NCBI RefSeq assembly: GCF_035917235.1
Contig: NZ_CP108423.1
Coordinates: forward strand, 1 to 64,000
DNA: 64,000 nucleotides
Source of the DNA: Streptomyces sp. NBC_01294
GTDB lineage: Bacteria; Actinomycetota; Actinomycetes; Streptomycetales; Streptomycetaceae
Direction: 5' to 3'
The position numbers and the translations under genes are program-made. The notes beneath the pieces were generated by a model. The model was not told the origin of the DNA. It did not search any database and worked only from the letters and a program-made list of their open reading frames with translations. Shown in pieces: positions 44,565 through 53,723 of the stretch (its first letter is position 1; each line of letters begins with the position of its first letter).

Positions 44565-45510
44565 GGCCTGTCCGGCGGATCTTGTGACCGTCGTGGCATC
44601 GGGTCGTTGGCATGAGCATGGGGCGGGGAGATTTAGCGCATGAGGAGTGGGCCCGGCTGAAGCCGCATCTGCCGAAGTCCGGGCAGCGCGGCGGCCGGTG
44701 GGCCGGCCACCGCAGGGTCATCAACGGGATCCTGTACCGACTGCGCACGGGGGTGCCGTGGCGGGATCTAGCTGCGCGTTTCGGCCCTTGGAAGACGGTG
44801 TACGAACGGCACAGACGCTGGTCGGCGGACGGCACTTGGGACAGGATCTTCGCGGCCGTCCTGGCCGACGCCGACGCGGAAGGCCGGATCGACTGGTCGA
44901 TGGTAAGCGTCGATTCGACCTCCTGCCGGGCCCATCAGCACGCCGCCGGGGCTCGTAGGAAACCGCCACGAGTGCCGGGAAAAGACGCACGCCCCGACAG
45001 CACCGCCCCGACGAGGGACTCGGACGCTCCCGGGGCGGTCTGACCTGCAAGATCCACCTCGCCGGTGAGGGTGGACGCCGCCCCCTGGCCCTGCTGATCA
45101 CTCCGGGCCAGTGGGGCGACGCTCCGCAGCTCATCCCGGTCATGGACCGCATCCATGTCGCCCGCCTCGGCGGCGGACACCCGCGCACGCGGCCCGACCA
45201 TCTCGGCGGCGACAAGGCGCACTCCTCCCGCCGCAACCGCCGCTACCTGCGACGACGCCAGATCAAGCACACCATTCCCGAACCGAAGAACCAGCGGGCC
45301 AACCGCCAACGAAGGGGCAGCAAGGGCGGCCGGCCCGCAGGCTTCGACAAGACGATCTACAAGCGCAGGAACGAAGTCGAGCGGACGATCAACGCGTTGA
45401 AGAACTTCCGGGCCGTGGCGACGAGGTTCGACAAGCGCGGCTACGTCTTCCAAAGCACCGTCACCGTCGCCTCGATCCGACTCTGGCTTCGCCCGTGATC
45501 TCTGCCGGAT
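44565..45510 (+). mobile_element. IS5-family element targeting CTAG
   Basis: The 946-bp element is flanked by CTAG on both sides (44561-44564 and 45511-45514). The left end is GGCCTGTCCGGCGGATC; the complement of the right end is ATCCGGCAGAGATC, imperfectly matching. The right-hand CTAG supplies the stop codon of the DinB-type gene. The same left-end sequence reappears in the MITE at 46089-46159. Confidence 0.78.
44612..45498 (+). CDS. IS5-family transposase, two overlapping frames
   Basis: Frame 1 (44612-45043) holds the N-terminal domain (EWARLKPHLPKSGQRGGRWA, RTGVPWRDLAARFGPWKTVY) and the first catalytic Asp (SMVSVDSTSCRAHQHAAG). Frame 2, entered by -1 shift near 45010, continues GLGRSRGGLTCKIHLAGEGG with the second Asp in HLGGDKAHSSRRNRRYL and the Glu region YKRRNEVERTINALKNFRAV. 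Many IS5 elements of this type make one protein by programmed -1 frameshifting. The shift zone here contains GCCCCG, so a deletion in a C-run is equally possible. Confidence 0.8.
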
Positions 45511-46017
45511 CTAGTCGCCGGTCTGGCCGTCGAGCATCTCGCGCAGGATGTCCAGGTGGCCGTTGTGGCGGGCTGTCTCCTCGGTGAGGTGGAGGAGGAT
45601 CCAGCGCAGGTCGACATGGAGACCGTCGCGGACGGCTCCCTTGGCCTGGGTGTCCAGGCTGTTCCCGGCGACCAGTTCGCGGTAACGGGCGCTCTGTTCG
45701 GCGTATTCGTCGAGCAACTGCGTGAGCGGGAAGTCGACGGCGATACGCATCTCGCGGTCGGGGTCCTCATCGGTCCAGGGGCCCTGGTCTTCCTCGCCGA
45801 GGAAGACCACCTGGAACCAGTAGTACTCGACCCAGCGGAGATGGTTGATCAATCCGCTCATGGTCATCAGCGGTGAGCCCGGCAGGAGCGCCTTGCGGGC
45901 GTTCTCCACCGAGACGCCATCGCACTTGGCGCGGGCGGTGTCACGTGCGTAGTCGAGAAACGTGGTGAGCTGGGTGCGCTCGTCCCACGCGGGCGGCGTG
46001 TCGTCGATTCTGGTCAT
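45511..46017 (-). CDS. DinB-family protein (DUF664)
   Basis: The protein has 168 residues. The DUF664/DinB four-helix bundle is recognisable: LTTFLDYARDTARAKCDGVS, SLMTMSGLINHLRWVEYYWF-like block (first metal His in NHLRWVE) and RWILLHLTEETARHNGHLDI (the H-x-x-E-E-x-x-x-H second metal site). Members are metal-dependent, some bacillithiol or mycothiol transferases. The stop codon TAG is formed by the CTAG duplicated by the adjacent IS5 element, so the C-terminus may have been set by the insertion. A MITE lies in its upstream region. Confidence 0.88.
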   Translation of the reverse strand: MTRIDDTPPAWDERTQLTTFLDYARDTARAKCDGVSVENARKALLPGSPLMTMSGLINHLRWVEYYWFQVVFLGEEDQGPWTDEDPDREMRIAVDFPLTQLLDEYAEQSARYRELVAGNSLDTQAKGAVRDGLHVDLRWILLHLTEETARHNGHLDILREMLDGQTGD

Positions 46018-46088
46018 CGCGCGAAGCGTCCCCGATCACGCGACCGATGTCGAAGTATTTTTCGACGGGCCCAACCTGTTCCACCTAG

Positions 46089-46159
46089 CTCCTTGTCCGG
46101 CGGGTCGCTACAGCGATTCAGCGCCGGTGGGCCGCCCGGCATGATCCGCCGGACAGGCC
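46089..46159. mobile_element. 71-bp MITE related to the IS5 element
   Basis: CTAG flanks both sides (46085-46088, 46160-46163). The complement of the right end, GGCCTGTCCGGCGGATC, is identical to the 17-bp left end of the IS5 element at 44565. The left end (CTCCTTGTCCGGCGGGTC) is an imperfect inverted copy. The 36-bp interior has no coding capacity. It sits in the promoter region between the divergent DinB and DUF2199 genes and could be mobilised by the neighbouring transposase. Confidence 0.75.
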
Positions 46160-46172
46160 CTAGGCTCGCGCC

Positions 46173-46682
46173 ATGTCTATCGATCTCGGTTTCACATGCT
46201 CCTCCTGCGGCGAACAGCACGCAGACCTTCCCATGGCCTACTCTGCCATGGCTCCTGACGACTGGGACCCCAGCTTCGAAAGTGATCCGGACAGCATGTT
46301 GTCGTCCGACCAGTGTGTGATCAAGGGCCAGCACTTCTTCGTCAGAGGGATGATCGAGATACCGGTGATCGGCAGCCAGGACGTCTTCTCGTGGGGCGTC
46401 TGGGTCTCTCTGAGCAGGGACAATTTCGCCCGTGCTCTCGAGGTGTGGAACACGGAGGGCCGTGAAGCCGAGAAGCCGTACTTCGGCTGGCTCAGCACCG
46501 AGCTCGCGCTCTACTCCGAGAGCACCACCAACCTCAAGACCAACGCCCACACGCGACCGGTGGGCAAGCGCCCTTCCATCGAGCTGGAGCCCAACGAGCA
46601 CCCGCTCGCCGTCGAACAGCGCACCGGGATCACGCAGGACCGTGTGCGTGAGATCGCCGTGGCGGTGCTGCATCCGGCCTGA
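46173..46682 (+). CDS. DUF2199 domain protein
   Basis: The protein has 169 residues. The N-terminal FTCSSCGEQHADLPMAYS gives a C-x-x-C zinc-ribbon-like start followed by the family blocks DQCVIKGQHFFVRGMIEIPV, SWGVWVSLSRDNFARALEVW and PYFGWLSTELALYSESTTNL. Function unknown. Its ATG lies 10 bp from the MITE target site, so the MITE may now supply part of the promoter or leader. Confidence 0.88.
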   Translation: MSIDLGFTCSSCGEQHADLPMAYSAMAPDDWDPSFESDPDSMLSSDQCVIKGQHFFVRGMIEIPVIGSQDVFSWGVWVSLSRDNFARALEVWNTEGREAEKPYFGWLSTELALYSESTTNLKTNAHTRPVGKRPSIELEPNEHPLAVEQRTGITQDRVREIAVAVLHPA

Positions 46683-46819
46683 GTCACCTCATGTCGTCGT
46701 CGGAACACCGGTCGTAGGCGGGTGGGCCCTTCCCCGACGGGTGCCGGGGGATATCCCCCCTTCCGATCCTGGGGTGCATCGGATGGTCTCCGCCCGTCGG
46801 GCGGACCTAGCGTTCCGCC

Positions 46820-48006
46820 ATGACTTCGACTTCACGCTCGCGCCTCTCCGTGGTACTGGCCACGGCCACCGCCTGCTGCTCGCCGCCACGGCGGCGAGCG
46901 CCGTGGCCCGACCCCCGGGTTCCTCCGCCGCAGACCAGTTACGCCGGGACACCGAGGCGATCCACGCCCTCGGTGTCAGCGGCGTGCAGGCCCGCACGGT
47001 CGCACCAGGCGGTCGGCAGTCGGTCGCCACGAGCGGCACGGCCGACCTGCGCACCGGCCGCCCGGTCTCGTCCAACGGGTACTTCCGCATGGCCAGCACG
47101 TCCAAGACGATGGTCGCCACCGTGGTCCTCCAACTGGAGGCGGAGGGCAGGCTCTCCCTGGACGACACCGTCGACCGCCGACTGCCAGGAGTGGTGCGGG
47201 GGAACGGCAACGACGGCAGCCGGATCACCCTCCGCCAACTGCTCCAGCACACCAGCGGCATCCACGACGACCTGCCCGGATACACCACACCGGAGGAATA
47301 CCGGCAGCAGCGCCACGACGTCCACAGCCCCGAGCAGCTGGTTGCCCGAGCCATGGCCCACGCGCCGAACTTCCCGCCCGGTGAGGGCTGGGAGTACTCC
47401 AACACCGGCTACGTCCTGCTGGACATGATCATCCGGATGGCCACCGGTCAACCAGCCCACCGGGAGATCGAAGACCGCATCCTGCGCCCGCTCGGCCTCG
47501 ACCAGACCCGGTGGATGGGCACCTCGCCCACCCTGCCCCGTCCGCACGCCCGGGCGTACCAGCTCTTCGGCCCCGGTTCCGTGGTGGACGTCACCGAACA
47601 GATACCGGTGGACCACCAGAACCTTTCGTGGGTCACGACCACACCGGACGAGAACGACTTCTTCCGCGCCCTGCTCGGGGGCCGCCTGCTGCCGAAGGGT
47701 CAACTGGCCAAGATGAAGCAGACCGTCCCCGTGAGCGCGGAGGTCCAACAGCTGTGGCCCGGCGGCCGATACGGGCTCGGCCTGGTTGAACGCCCCCTGA
47801 CCTGCGGGGGAACCTACTGGAGCCACGAGGGCGGCGACGGCGGCTACATCACCCACAACGGCGTCACCGACGACGGCAAGCGAAGCGCCGTCGTCTCCAT
47901 GTCCGAGGCACGCGGCGACACCCCGGAGCACATACTGGCCCAGGAGGGCGCGGCCGGCACCCTGATCGACAACGCGTTGTGCGCCGGGGGCCGCGGCACC
48001 TCGTGA
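46820..48006 (+). pseudogene. Serine hydrolase (beta-lactamase/DD-peptidase family), one frameshift
   Basis: The signal peptide starts at ATG 46820 (TSTSRSRLSVVLATATA) and continues one frame away as LLLAATAASAVARPP; restoring one C near 46871-46873 joins them. The mature enzyme is complete: SxxK in YFRMASTSKTMVATVV, YxN in GWEYSNTGYVLLDM, and the third motif HEGG in YWSHEGGDGGYITHNG. Expected length is about 395 residues. Such exported serine hydrolases act as D-alanyl-D-alanine carboxypeptidases or esterases. Without the correction the enzyme would lack its export signal. Confidence 0.85.
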
Positions 48007-48296
48007 GCGAAGGCGTCCCCCGAGTCGGCCATGGCGGCCCCTTGGAGGCGCGTAGCGGTCGGCGGTCCCGTCGGGGCCAGGTGATCCATGGGGTCGGGGT
48101 CGAGGGGGGCAGGGCGGGATCACCTGGTGGACGATCCGGCGGGCAGTGGAGGGACCACGACCACTTGGACGGAATGGTGACTTCACGTCCTGGGTCCGTA
48201 ACGGTCCCACGGGAAGGGGATTCCAGCGATTCCGCCGGGCACAACCGAATGGTCGACCACACGTTTCGAGCCAGGTGAAGGCACACGGGGGCTACC
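48007..48296. other. Intergenic region
   Basis: No gene supported; GC-rich and repeat-poor, with a GGGGGCTACC leader before the next ATG. Confidence 0.4.
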
Positions 48297-49013
48297 ATGC
48301 GCACTGCCCGCAAGAGCTGGAAGACCTACGCCCTTGGGGTCCCGGCCATCGCCGCGCTCCTCTCGTCCACGGCCTGCCAGTCCGGCGGCGCGGACGACGG
48401 CAAGAGCCCCACCGCCTCCGGCAGCCCGAGTGCGACCGGCGTCCCCACGCCCTCCGGTACGCCGAGCACGGCCGGCACCGCCCAGCCCGGTGGCGGCGGT
48501 ACGACCGGCCCCTCGCAGAGCCCGGGTGGCGGCTCGGCCGGCCCCGGCGGCGGTGACACCACCATCGCGGCCTGCAATGACAACGACCTCTCGATCGACA
48601 CGTCGGGGTGGCGACAGGATTCGGGCCAGCACCTCCTCATCACGGCCACCAACTTCACCGACAGGGCCTGCACCCTCTACCACTACCCGTACGTCCGCTT
48701 CGGCACCGACATCGGAGCTCCGGTCAGTCCGATGGAGTCCGAGCCGCGGGCCATCGCCACGATCGGGCCGAAGGAGAAGGCGTATGCGGGCCTGTTCGTC
48801 TTCCGGGCCGGCCAGAAGACGACGAACGTCACATCGTTCTCCCTCGGCTACCAGGACCGCGCCCCCAACAGCAACACGGATGTGGCACCGCTCGACATCA
48901 GGCTGTCGGACGAGGTCGAGTCCCTCACCGTCGGCCCCACGCCCCGGGTCACGTACTGGAACACCGATCTCCGCGCGGTCGAGGACTTCCTGTTCAGGTC
49001 GGGCAACAGCTAG
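48297..49013 (+). CDS. DUF4232 lipoprotein
   Basis: The protein has 238 residues. The N-terminal signal ALGVPAIAALLSSTACQSGG ends in a lipobox-like STAC, so the protein is probably lipid-anchored. A Gly/Ser/Pro-rich spacer (about residues 32-92) is followed by the DUF4232 beta domain: LLITATNFTDRACTLYHYPY, GPKEKAYAGLFVFRA, VTYWNTDLRAVEDFLF. DUF4232 proteins are abundant secreted beta-sandwich proteins of Streptomyces with unknown function. Confidence 0.9.
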   Translation: MRTARKSWKTYALGVPAIAALLSSTACQSGGADDGKSPTASGSPSATGVPTPSGTPSTAGTAQPGGGGTTGPSQSPGGGSAGPGGGDTTIAACNDNDLSIDTSGWRQDSGQHLLITATNFTDRACTLYHYPYVRFGTDIGAPVSPMESEPRAIATIGPKEKAYAGLFVFRAGQKTTNVTSFSLGYQDRAPNSNTDVAPLDIRLSDEVESLTVGPTPRVTYWNTDLRAVEDFLFRSGNS

Positions 49014-49192
49014 GAGCTCCCTCATCGGGGGCCGGGCGCTGCCGCTGGGCCGAGCAACCGGGGGGAAGCACAACGGCGGTGGAGCCGCGGTTCGATTTCG
49101 GGTGTGAGACTTGTGACTCATCACATACGAGTCCGACCTGCGCCTGCTCGCCGGGCTCCGCGTGGCCGGGCTCCTGGTCGGAGGACATTTTC

Positions 49193-49462
49193 GTGGCGAG
49201 GGGCAGGCAGCTGGCCGTGGTCACGAACGGCGAACGCGCGATGGTGGTCCTGACGGATACCGATGGCAGCCCCTGGGAGCACCTCGTCGATCCGCACGCC
49301 GACAGCAGCTCTGGGCGCTATCCACTGTCCAACGGGCAGATCGACACATACGCCGACCGTGACACCGTCACCTTCGACCTTGCGTGCCGTGCCGTCGCGC
49401 ACTTCATCACCCACGCAACCTGGCCCGCCGACGTGAGCATCGAGGACGACCGCAGCTCCTGA
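49193..49462 (+). CDS. Imm1-like immunity-type protein
   Basis: The protein has 89 residues from a GTG with GGAGG eight bases upstream. The sequence LAVVTNGERAMVVLTDTDGS, PLSNGQIDTYADRDTVTF and VAHFITHATWPADV matches the pattern of Streptomyces Imm1-type proteins, which protect against deaminase or other polymorphic toxins. No toxin gene is adjacent, so it is an orphan or has been recruited elsewhere. A 16-bp palindrome ACCCGGCGCGCCGGGT follows the stop. Confidence 0.7.
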   Translation: MARGRQLAVVTNGERAMVVLTDTDGSPWEHLVDPHADSSSGRYPLSNGQIDTYADRDTVTFDLACRAVAHFITHATWPADVSIEDDRSS

Positions 49463-50143
49463 CCCGGCGCGCCGGGTTCCGATCGGGGGCCGGCGGTCGA
49501 TACACAATCAGCCGGCGACCGGACCTGGGCCGAGCGTTCGCCGAGTGGATGGGCGGCGCCCTCCGGGGGCACCCTGCGGGTGTCACGTCCGTGACGGCCC
49601 CGGACTCCTCTCCAACCTCAGCTGCGGGGCCGAGCTCCCGTCCCGGGCTCTCCCGTGGAGCCAGATCGCGGAGTTCGCAGTGGACCTGCACGTCATGGTC
49701 GTGCTCGCCGTCGTCATCGTTGATGTCGAACTGTCGTGCTCGGCACGCAGGAAGACGAGGGCTTGCTCTCTCCGCGGTCCATTGCGCACGCCGGCCCTCC
49801 TCACTTCGTGAATCAGCACCTTGACGTCGTGGGGCGGGTCCGTCGGGGGCGGGGTCGCGGCGGATGCCTTCGGATTCGGCGAGCTCGTGGCGGACGGCGA
49901 CCGCGTGTCACTGCGGTAGATGCCGGTGCGGCGGCCGAGTCCGGCCTGGCCGGCCGCGCCGGCCTCGGCGAGGGCGACCAGTGCGGCGAAGTGTCCCTTG
50001 TGCGCGCCCTCGGCGGCCAGACACTCGCCGACGAGGCGGTCAGCGACGGCCACAGACACCGGCGTGCAGCCGGGCCGGTGGGGGGCGCGTTCGGGAGGCG
50101 GGAGGCGGGGTCGGGTTTATGGCGGCCTCCCCCTCCCCCCTTG
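49463..50143. other. 680-bp gap without a supported gene
   Basis: Frames on both strands lack recognisable motifs; the minus-strand frame at 49583-50059 has atypical composition (Thr/Ser-rich) and is doubtful. The right end runs into the operator-like repeats before the epoxide hydrolase. Confidence 0.4.
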
Positions 50144-50186
50144 CGTTAGTGCTACCAACGATCTAGCCGCGTTAGTGGCACGAACG
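50144..50186. promoter_or_regulatory. Two 17-bp operator-like sites
   Basis: CGTTAGTGCTACCAACG (50144-50160) and CGTTAGTGGCACGAACG (50170-50186) are imperfect palindromes with CGTT/AACG arms, 26 bp start to start. They lie 38 bp before the GTG of the epoxide hydrolase, a placement typical of TetR-family repression. No regulator gene is adjacent. Confidence 0.6.
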
Positions 50187-50223
50187 TTTGGGCTGCGAAT
50201 GAATCTTCCTGGAGGGAAGAACC

Positions 50224-51330
50224 GTGATCAAGCCGTTCCGCATCGACATCCCCCAGACCGACCTCGACGACCTGGCCGACCGTCTCTCCCGCACCCGTTG
50301 GCCCAACGAGGTCGCCGACGCCGGGTGGGACTACGGCTTCCCGCTGGCGCGGCTGAAGGAGCTGGCCGCGTACTGGCGCACCGGCTACGACTGGCGTGCG
50401 CACGAGGCCGAGCTCAACGGGCTGCCGCACTTCACCACCGAAATCGACGGCCAGAAAATCCACTTCGTCCACGTCCGGTCGGCGAAGCCGGACGCGCTCG
50501 CGCTGATCCTCACCCACGGCTGGCCCGGTTCGTTCCTGGAGTTCCTGGACGTGATCGAGCCGCTGTCGCGCGACTTCCACCTGGTGATTCCGTCCATCCC
50601 GGGTTACGGCTTCTCGGGGCCGACCCACCAGCGCGGCTGGGACAGCGTCCACGTCGCGCGGGCCTGGGCCGAGCTGATGCGCCGTCTCGGGTACGAGCGC
50701 TACGGTGCGCAGGGCGGCGACTTCGGCGCGGGCATCTCGACGGCGCTCGGCGCGGTGGCACCCGAGCAGGTGGTCGGGGTGCACCTCAACTACCTGCCGA
50801 CGCGGCCGGACCCGGACGCCGACGTCGAACTGTCCGCAACGGATGAAGCCCGGCTGGACAAGGTCAGGCAGCTGATGGCGAACCGCCCGCCGTACCAGGC
50901 CCTGCAGGCCACCACCCCGCAGACCATCGGCTACGCGCTGACCGACTCTCCCGTCGGCCAACTGGCCTGGATCGCCGAGCGCTTCGCGCAGTGGACCGAC
51001 CCCCGCTCGACGATCAGCGACGACCGGATGCTCACCGACGTCTCGCTGTACTGGCTGACCGCCACCGCCGCATCCTCGGCGCGGCTGCACCGCGAGACGC
51101 CGCGGCGGACCGAGCCGCGCCCGGTGCCGGTGGGCGTGGCGGTGTTCGCGCACGACATCACCCAGTCGGTGAGACCGCTGGCCGAGCGGTTGTACGACAT
51201 CAGGCACTGGTCCGAGTTCGACCGCGGCGGGCACTTCGCCGCGATGGAGGTGCCGGAACTACTCGCCGAGGATGTCCGGGAGTTCTTCCTGACCAGCATC
51301 AAGGACGACGATCAGGTCGCCACCGGCTGA
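50224..51330 (+). CDS. Epoxide hydrolase family protein
   Basis: The protein has 368 residues, with GGAGGGAAG before the GTG. The N-terminal EHN domain is IDIPQTDLDDLADRLSRTRW. The alpha/beta hydrolase core has HGWPGSFLEFLDVI (oxyanion HGxP), YGAQGGDFGAGISTALG (nucleophile Asp in GGDFG) and RGGHFAAMEVPELLAED (catalytic His). The Tyr pair typical of epoxide activation is likely within YWLTATAASSARLH. This is the microsomal-type epoxide hydrolase family, which opens epoxides to diols. Control through the two upstream operator-like sites is likely. Confidence 0.9.
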   Translation: MIKPFRIDIPQTDLDDLADRLSRTRWPNEVADAGWDYGFPLARLKELAAYWRTGYDWRAHEAELNGLPHFTTEIDGQKIHFVHVRSAKPDALALILTHGWPGSFLEFLDVIEPLSRDFHLVIPSIPGYGFSGPTHQRGWDSVHVARAWAELMRRLGYERYGAQGGDFGAGISTALGAVAPEQVVGVHLNYLPTRPDPDADVELSATDEARLDKVRQLMANRPPYQALQATTPQTIGYALTDSPVGQLAWIAERFAQWTDPRSTISDDRMLTDVSLYWLTATAASSARLHRETPRRTEPRPVPVGVAVFAHDITQSVRPLAERLYDIRHWSEFDRGGHFAAMEVPELLAEDVREFFLTSIKDDDQVATG

Positions 51331-51437
51331 GACGCACCGCCGGCCGCCGCCGCGAACGGCCCGGCGCACAGGAGAACGCCCAGGCGGAAGACCCTGCCGA
51401 GCAGGCCGCTCGTATCCGCCGCTCGTTCCGGGCCGGG

Positions 51438-53246
51438 TCAGACGAGATCCGCGATGGTCGTCGCCCATGCGTGGGACATGGCCGTGCTGCCGTCCGCCCG
51501 CAGCGCCTCGAACGTGTAGAAGTACGTGTTCCCCTGCGCTGCCGTGTCGTCCGTGTAGTTCCTGGTCTCGGTCGGCAACAGCCCGGCGTGCAGCGGTTCG
51601 TACGCCTCGGTGGACGGGTTCCACCTGCTGACCCGATAGCCGACGATCGGGTCGCACAGCGAGGTGTCGTGGCATCCCCACGAAACGACGAGCCTGCTCG
51701 GTCCGGTGATCATCGTGGCGTAGGACCCGCCGTTGAGGAGCCCGGTGGTGACGACGGTCACGGACGGACGAGGTCCAGCTCGGTGGCCGTGACCGTGGCG
51801 ACCGTCGGATCGTCGAGCCGCAGCCGGTTGTCCCAGCGGTCCTTGGCTATCACGGCGTAGACGTAGGTCTCGCCGTCGGGGATGGACGGGCAGAGCATCG
51901 CCTGCGGGTCGGACGTGCCTTCCGAACAGCTTTCGAGCCAGCGGACCGTGCCGTCGGGCTGACGTACTCCGCGCCAGGCGAAGTACGAGGCGATGTCGTC
52001 CTCTGCCGGAGCGTCCCAGCTCAGCAGCATGCCGTCGTTGCGTGGTGTGGCGCGCAGGCCGGTGACCGGGCCGGGGGCCACGCGGTCGCCGCTGCGGACG
52101 GTGACGGGGGCGGACAGCGCCGACTCGTTTCCGGCCGCGTCCACCGCGGTGACGGCGTACGTGTAGTGGGCGCCGGGGGTCATGCCCTGGTCGGCGCACA
52201 TGCGGTCGTACGCGGAATCGGTGTTCACGCAGGACACGCGGGTTAGCGTGGCGGGGTCGAGGGTGGTGCCCGGAGAGCGGTACAGGCGGAAGTGGCCGCC
52301 GTTCACCCGGTCGTTGTCGAAGGAGTCCGGCATCTTCCAGGAGACCCGGGTCTCGGACGCCTGGACGTAGGTGGTCAGGTCCGTCGGGGCCTGCGGGGGC
52401 GTCCGGTCGACGCCGTCGCCGATCACGGTCGCGGAGAACGCCGACGGGTTGCCCTTCGCGTCGAGGGCTCGGACGCGGTAGTGGCGGGGGGCGTTGGCGG
52501 GCGTGAGGTGGTCGTCGTACGACGGCTGGGTGGTCGTGCCGAGCAGCGTGTACGGGCCGGCCGACTGCGCGGCCCCGTACACCTCGTACCGGGCGGCATC
52601 GGCCACGGGCTGCCAGCGCAGCAAGGTGGTGAACCTGTCGCCTGTGGCCGTCAGGCCGGCCGGGGCTGCCGGGCCGGTCCGGTCCAGGGAGGTCGCCGAC
52701 ACGTCGAGGCTGCCGCGGGACTCGCGGCCGCCCTTGTCGACGGTGCGGACCTCGTAGAAGAAGGTCTGGCCGGTGGCCGGCAGCGCGTCGGTGAAGGAGG
52801 GGGCGGTGAGCAGGGCGGAGCCGCTGGCCTTGGACCAGCTCGTGGTGGCGAGCCGACGGTACACGCGGTAGCCCGCGAGGTCCGTTTCCTTGCTCGCGGT
52901 CCAGCGCAGGGTGGCCTGGCCCGTCATCGCGTCGTACGTGGCGGACAGGCCGGCGGGCGTCGCCGGGACCGCCTCCACCCACCGGTCGAACAGGCGCCCG
53001 GCGGGCGGGCGGGCGCCACGCGGTGTGGCGGAGATCGTGGAGGGTGCGACGGAACCGGGGGTGTTGCCGGCGGTATCCGGGCTGTCGGTGACGTCGTCCG
53101 CGGAGAGCGTGACGGGCGGGGTGGCGGCGGTCGCCGGGGTGGCGACGAGGACGCTGCCGACCGTGGTGAGGAGGGCTGTCGTGGCCAGCGCGCTCAGCCG
53201 GGTACGCGAGTCGCAGACGAAGGGCCTTTCCAGGACCCCGGCGACA
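51438..53246 (-). pseudogene. Secreted fibronectin type III repeat protein, frameshifted
   Basis: The minus strand encodes a signal segment (RTRLSALATTALLTTVGSVL, cleavage near ATPATA) followed by four to five fibronectin type III domains: PATPAGLSATYDAMTGQATL, PAAPAGLTATGDRFTTLLRW, PQAPTDLTTYVQASETRVSW, PGPVTGLRATPRNDGMLLSW. The last domain (VTVVTTGLLNGGSYATMITG ... YFYTFEALRADG) lies in another frame, reached through a GGAC GGAC repeat at 51762-51769; loss of one 4-bp unit or one base explains it. The start is uncertain: ATG 53246 (GGAG upstream) is out of frame with the signal segment, suggesting another indel near 53220. Such proteins are extracellular and often bind polysaccharides. Confidence 0.72.
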
Positions 53247-53650
53247 TGCCGGGGCTGCTCCGTGAGGAGGTGAAGGTGGCGTGGGAGAGGGCGGCTACGG
53301 TCGGGCCCGTGGGGTCGATCCTCCGCCGGAGGGGACTTTACCTTCCGGCATGCGCATCCGAACAGCGGGTTTGGTGGAGGGGTGTTCCAGGGACTCCGGG
53401 GAAAGGGACCCACTCGGCCAAATCCCCGCAGACCAGATTCCCGGCGACCTCAGCCCTCCGGAGCCATGCGACCGGCGCGGGGAACACCCGGCCGCCGCAA
53501 CCCTCACGAAGGGGAGCAATGAGCAACGACCTTCACCGGGACCGGGAGCAGTACCCGGGCCGGGACCGGCTGGTGCCCGCGAGGACCGAAGTCGCATCGA
53601 GTGGAGAAGGGATCCGGGTACCGGGTACCCGGTACGGGGAGTATGGGGTG

Positions 53651-53698
53651 CCGGTCCGCCGGTCCGCCGGTCCGCCGGTCCGCCGGTCCGCCGGTCCG
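53651..53698. repeat. 8-bp tandem repeat, 6 perfect units (CCGGTCCG)
   Basis: Six identical units sit between the lipoprotein gene's stop (53724) and a palindromic GGGTACCGGGTACCC block (about 53615-53635). The unit is a rotation of that at 22187-22218. Confidence 0.95.
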
Positions 53699-53723
53699 GG
53701 GGCCCGCGGCAGGGCAAGGGCCG

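Noticed and set aside
44612..45498. Firm call of programmed frameshifting in the CTAG-targeting IS5 transposase
   Set aside because: The -1 shift is compatible with it, but the only run is a C tract prone to indels, and other genes here show similar indels; left as a possibility only.
46089..46159. The 71-bp CTAG-flanked sequence as a transcription terminator
   Set aside because: It lies between two divergent gene starts, where a terminator is not expected, and its end is identical to an IS5 end.
49583..50059. A minus-strand gene of 158 codons
   Set aside because: Low-complexity Thr/Ser stretch, no motif, no ribosome-binding site and weak third-position bias.
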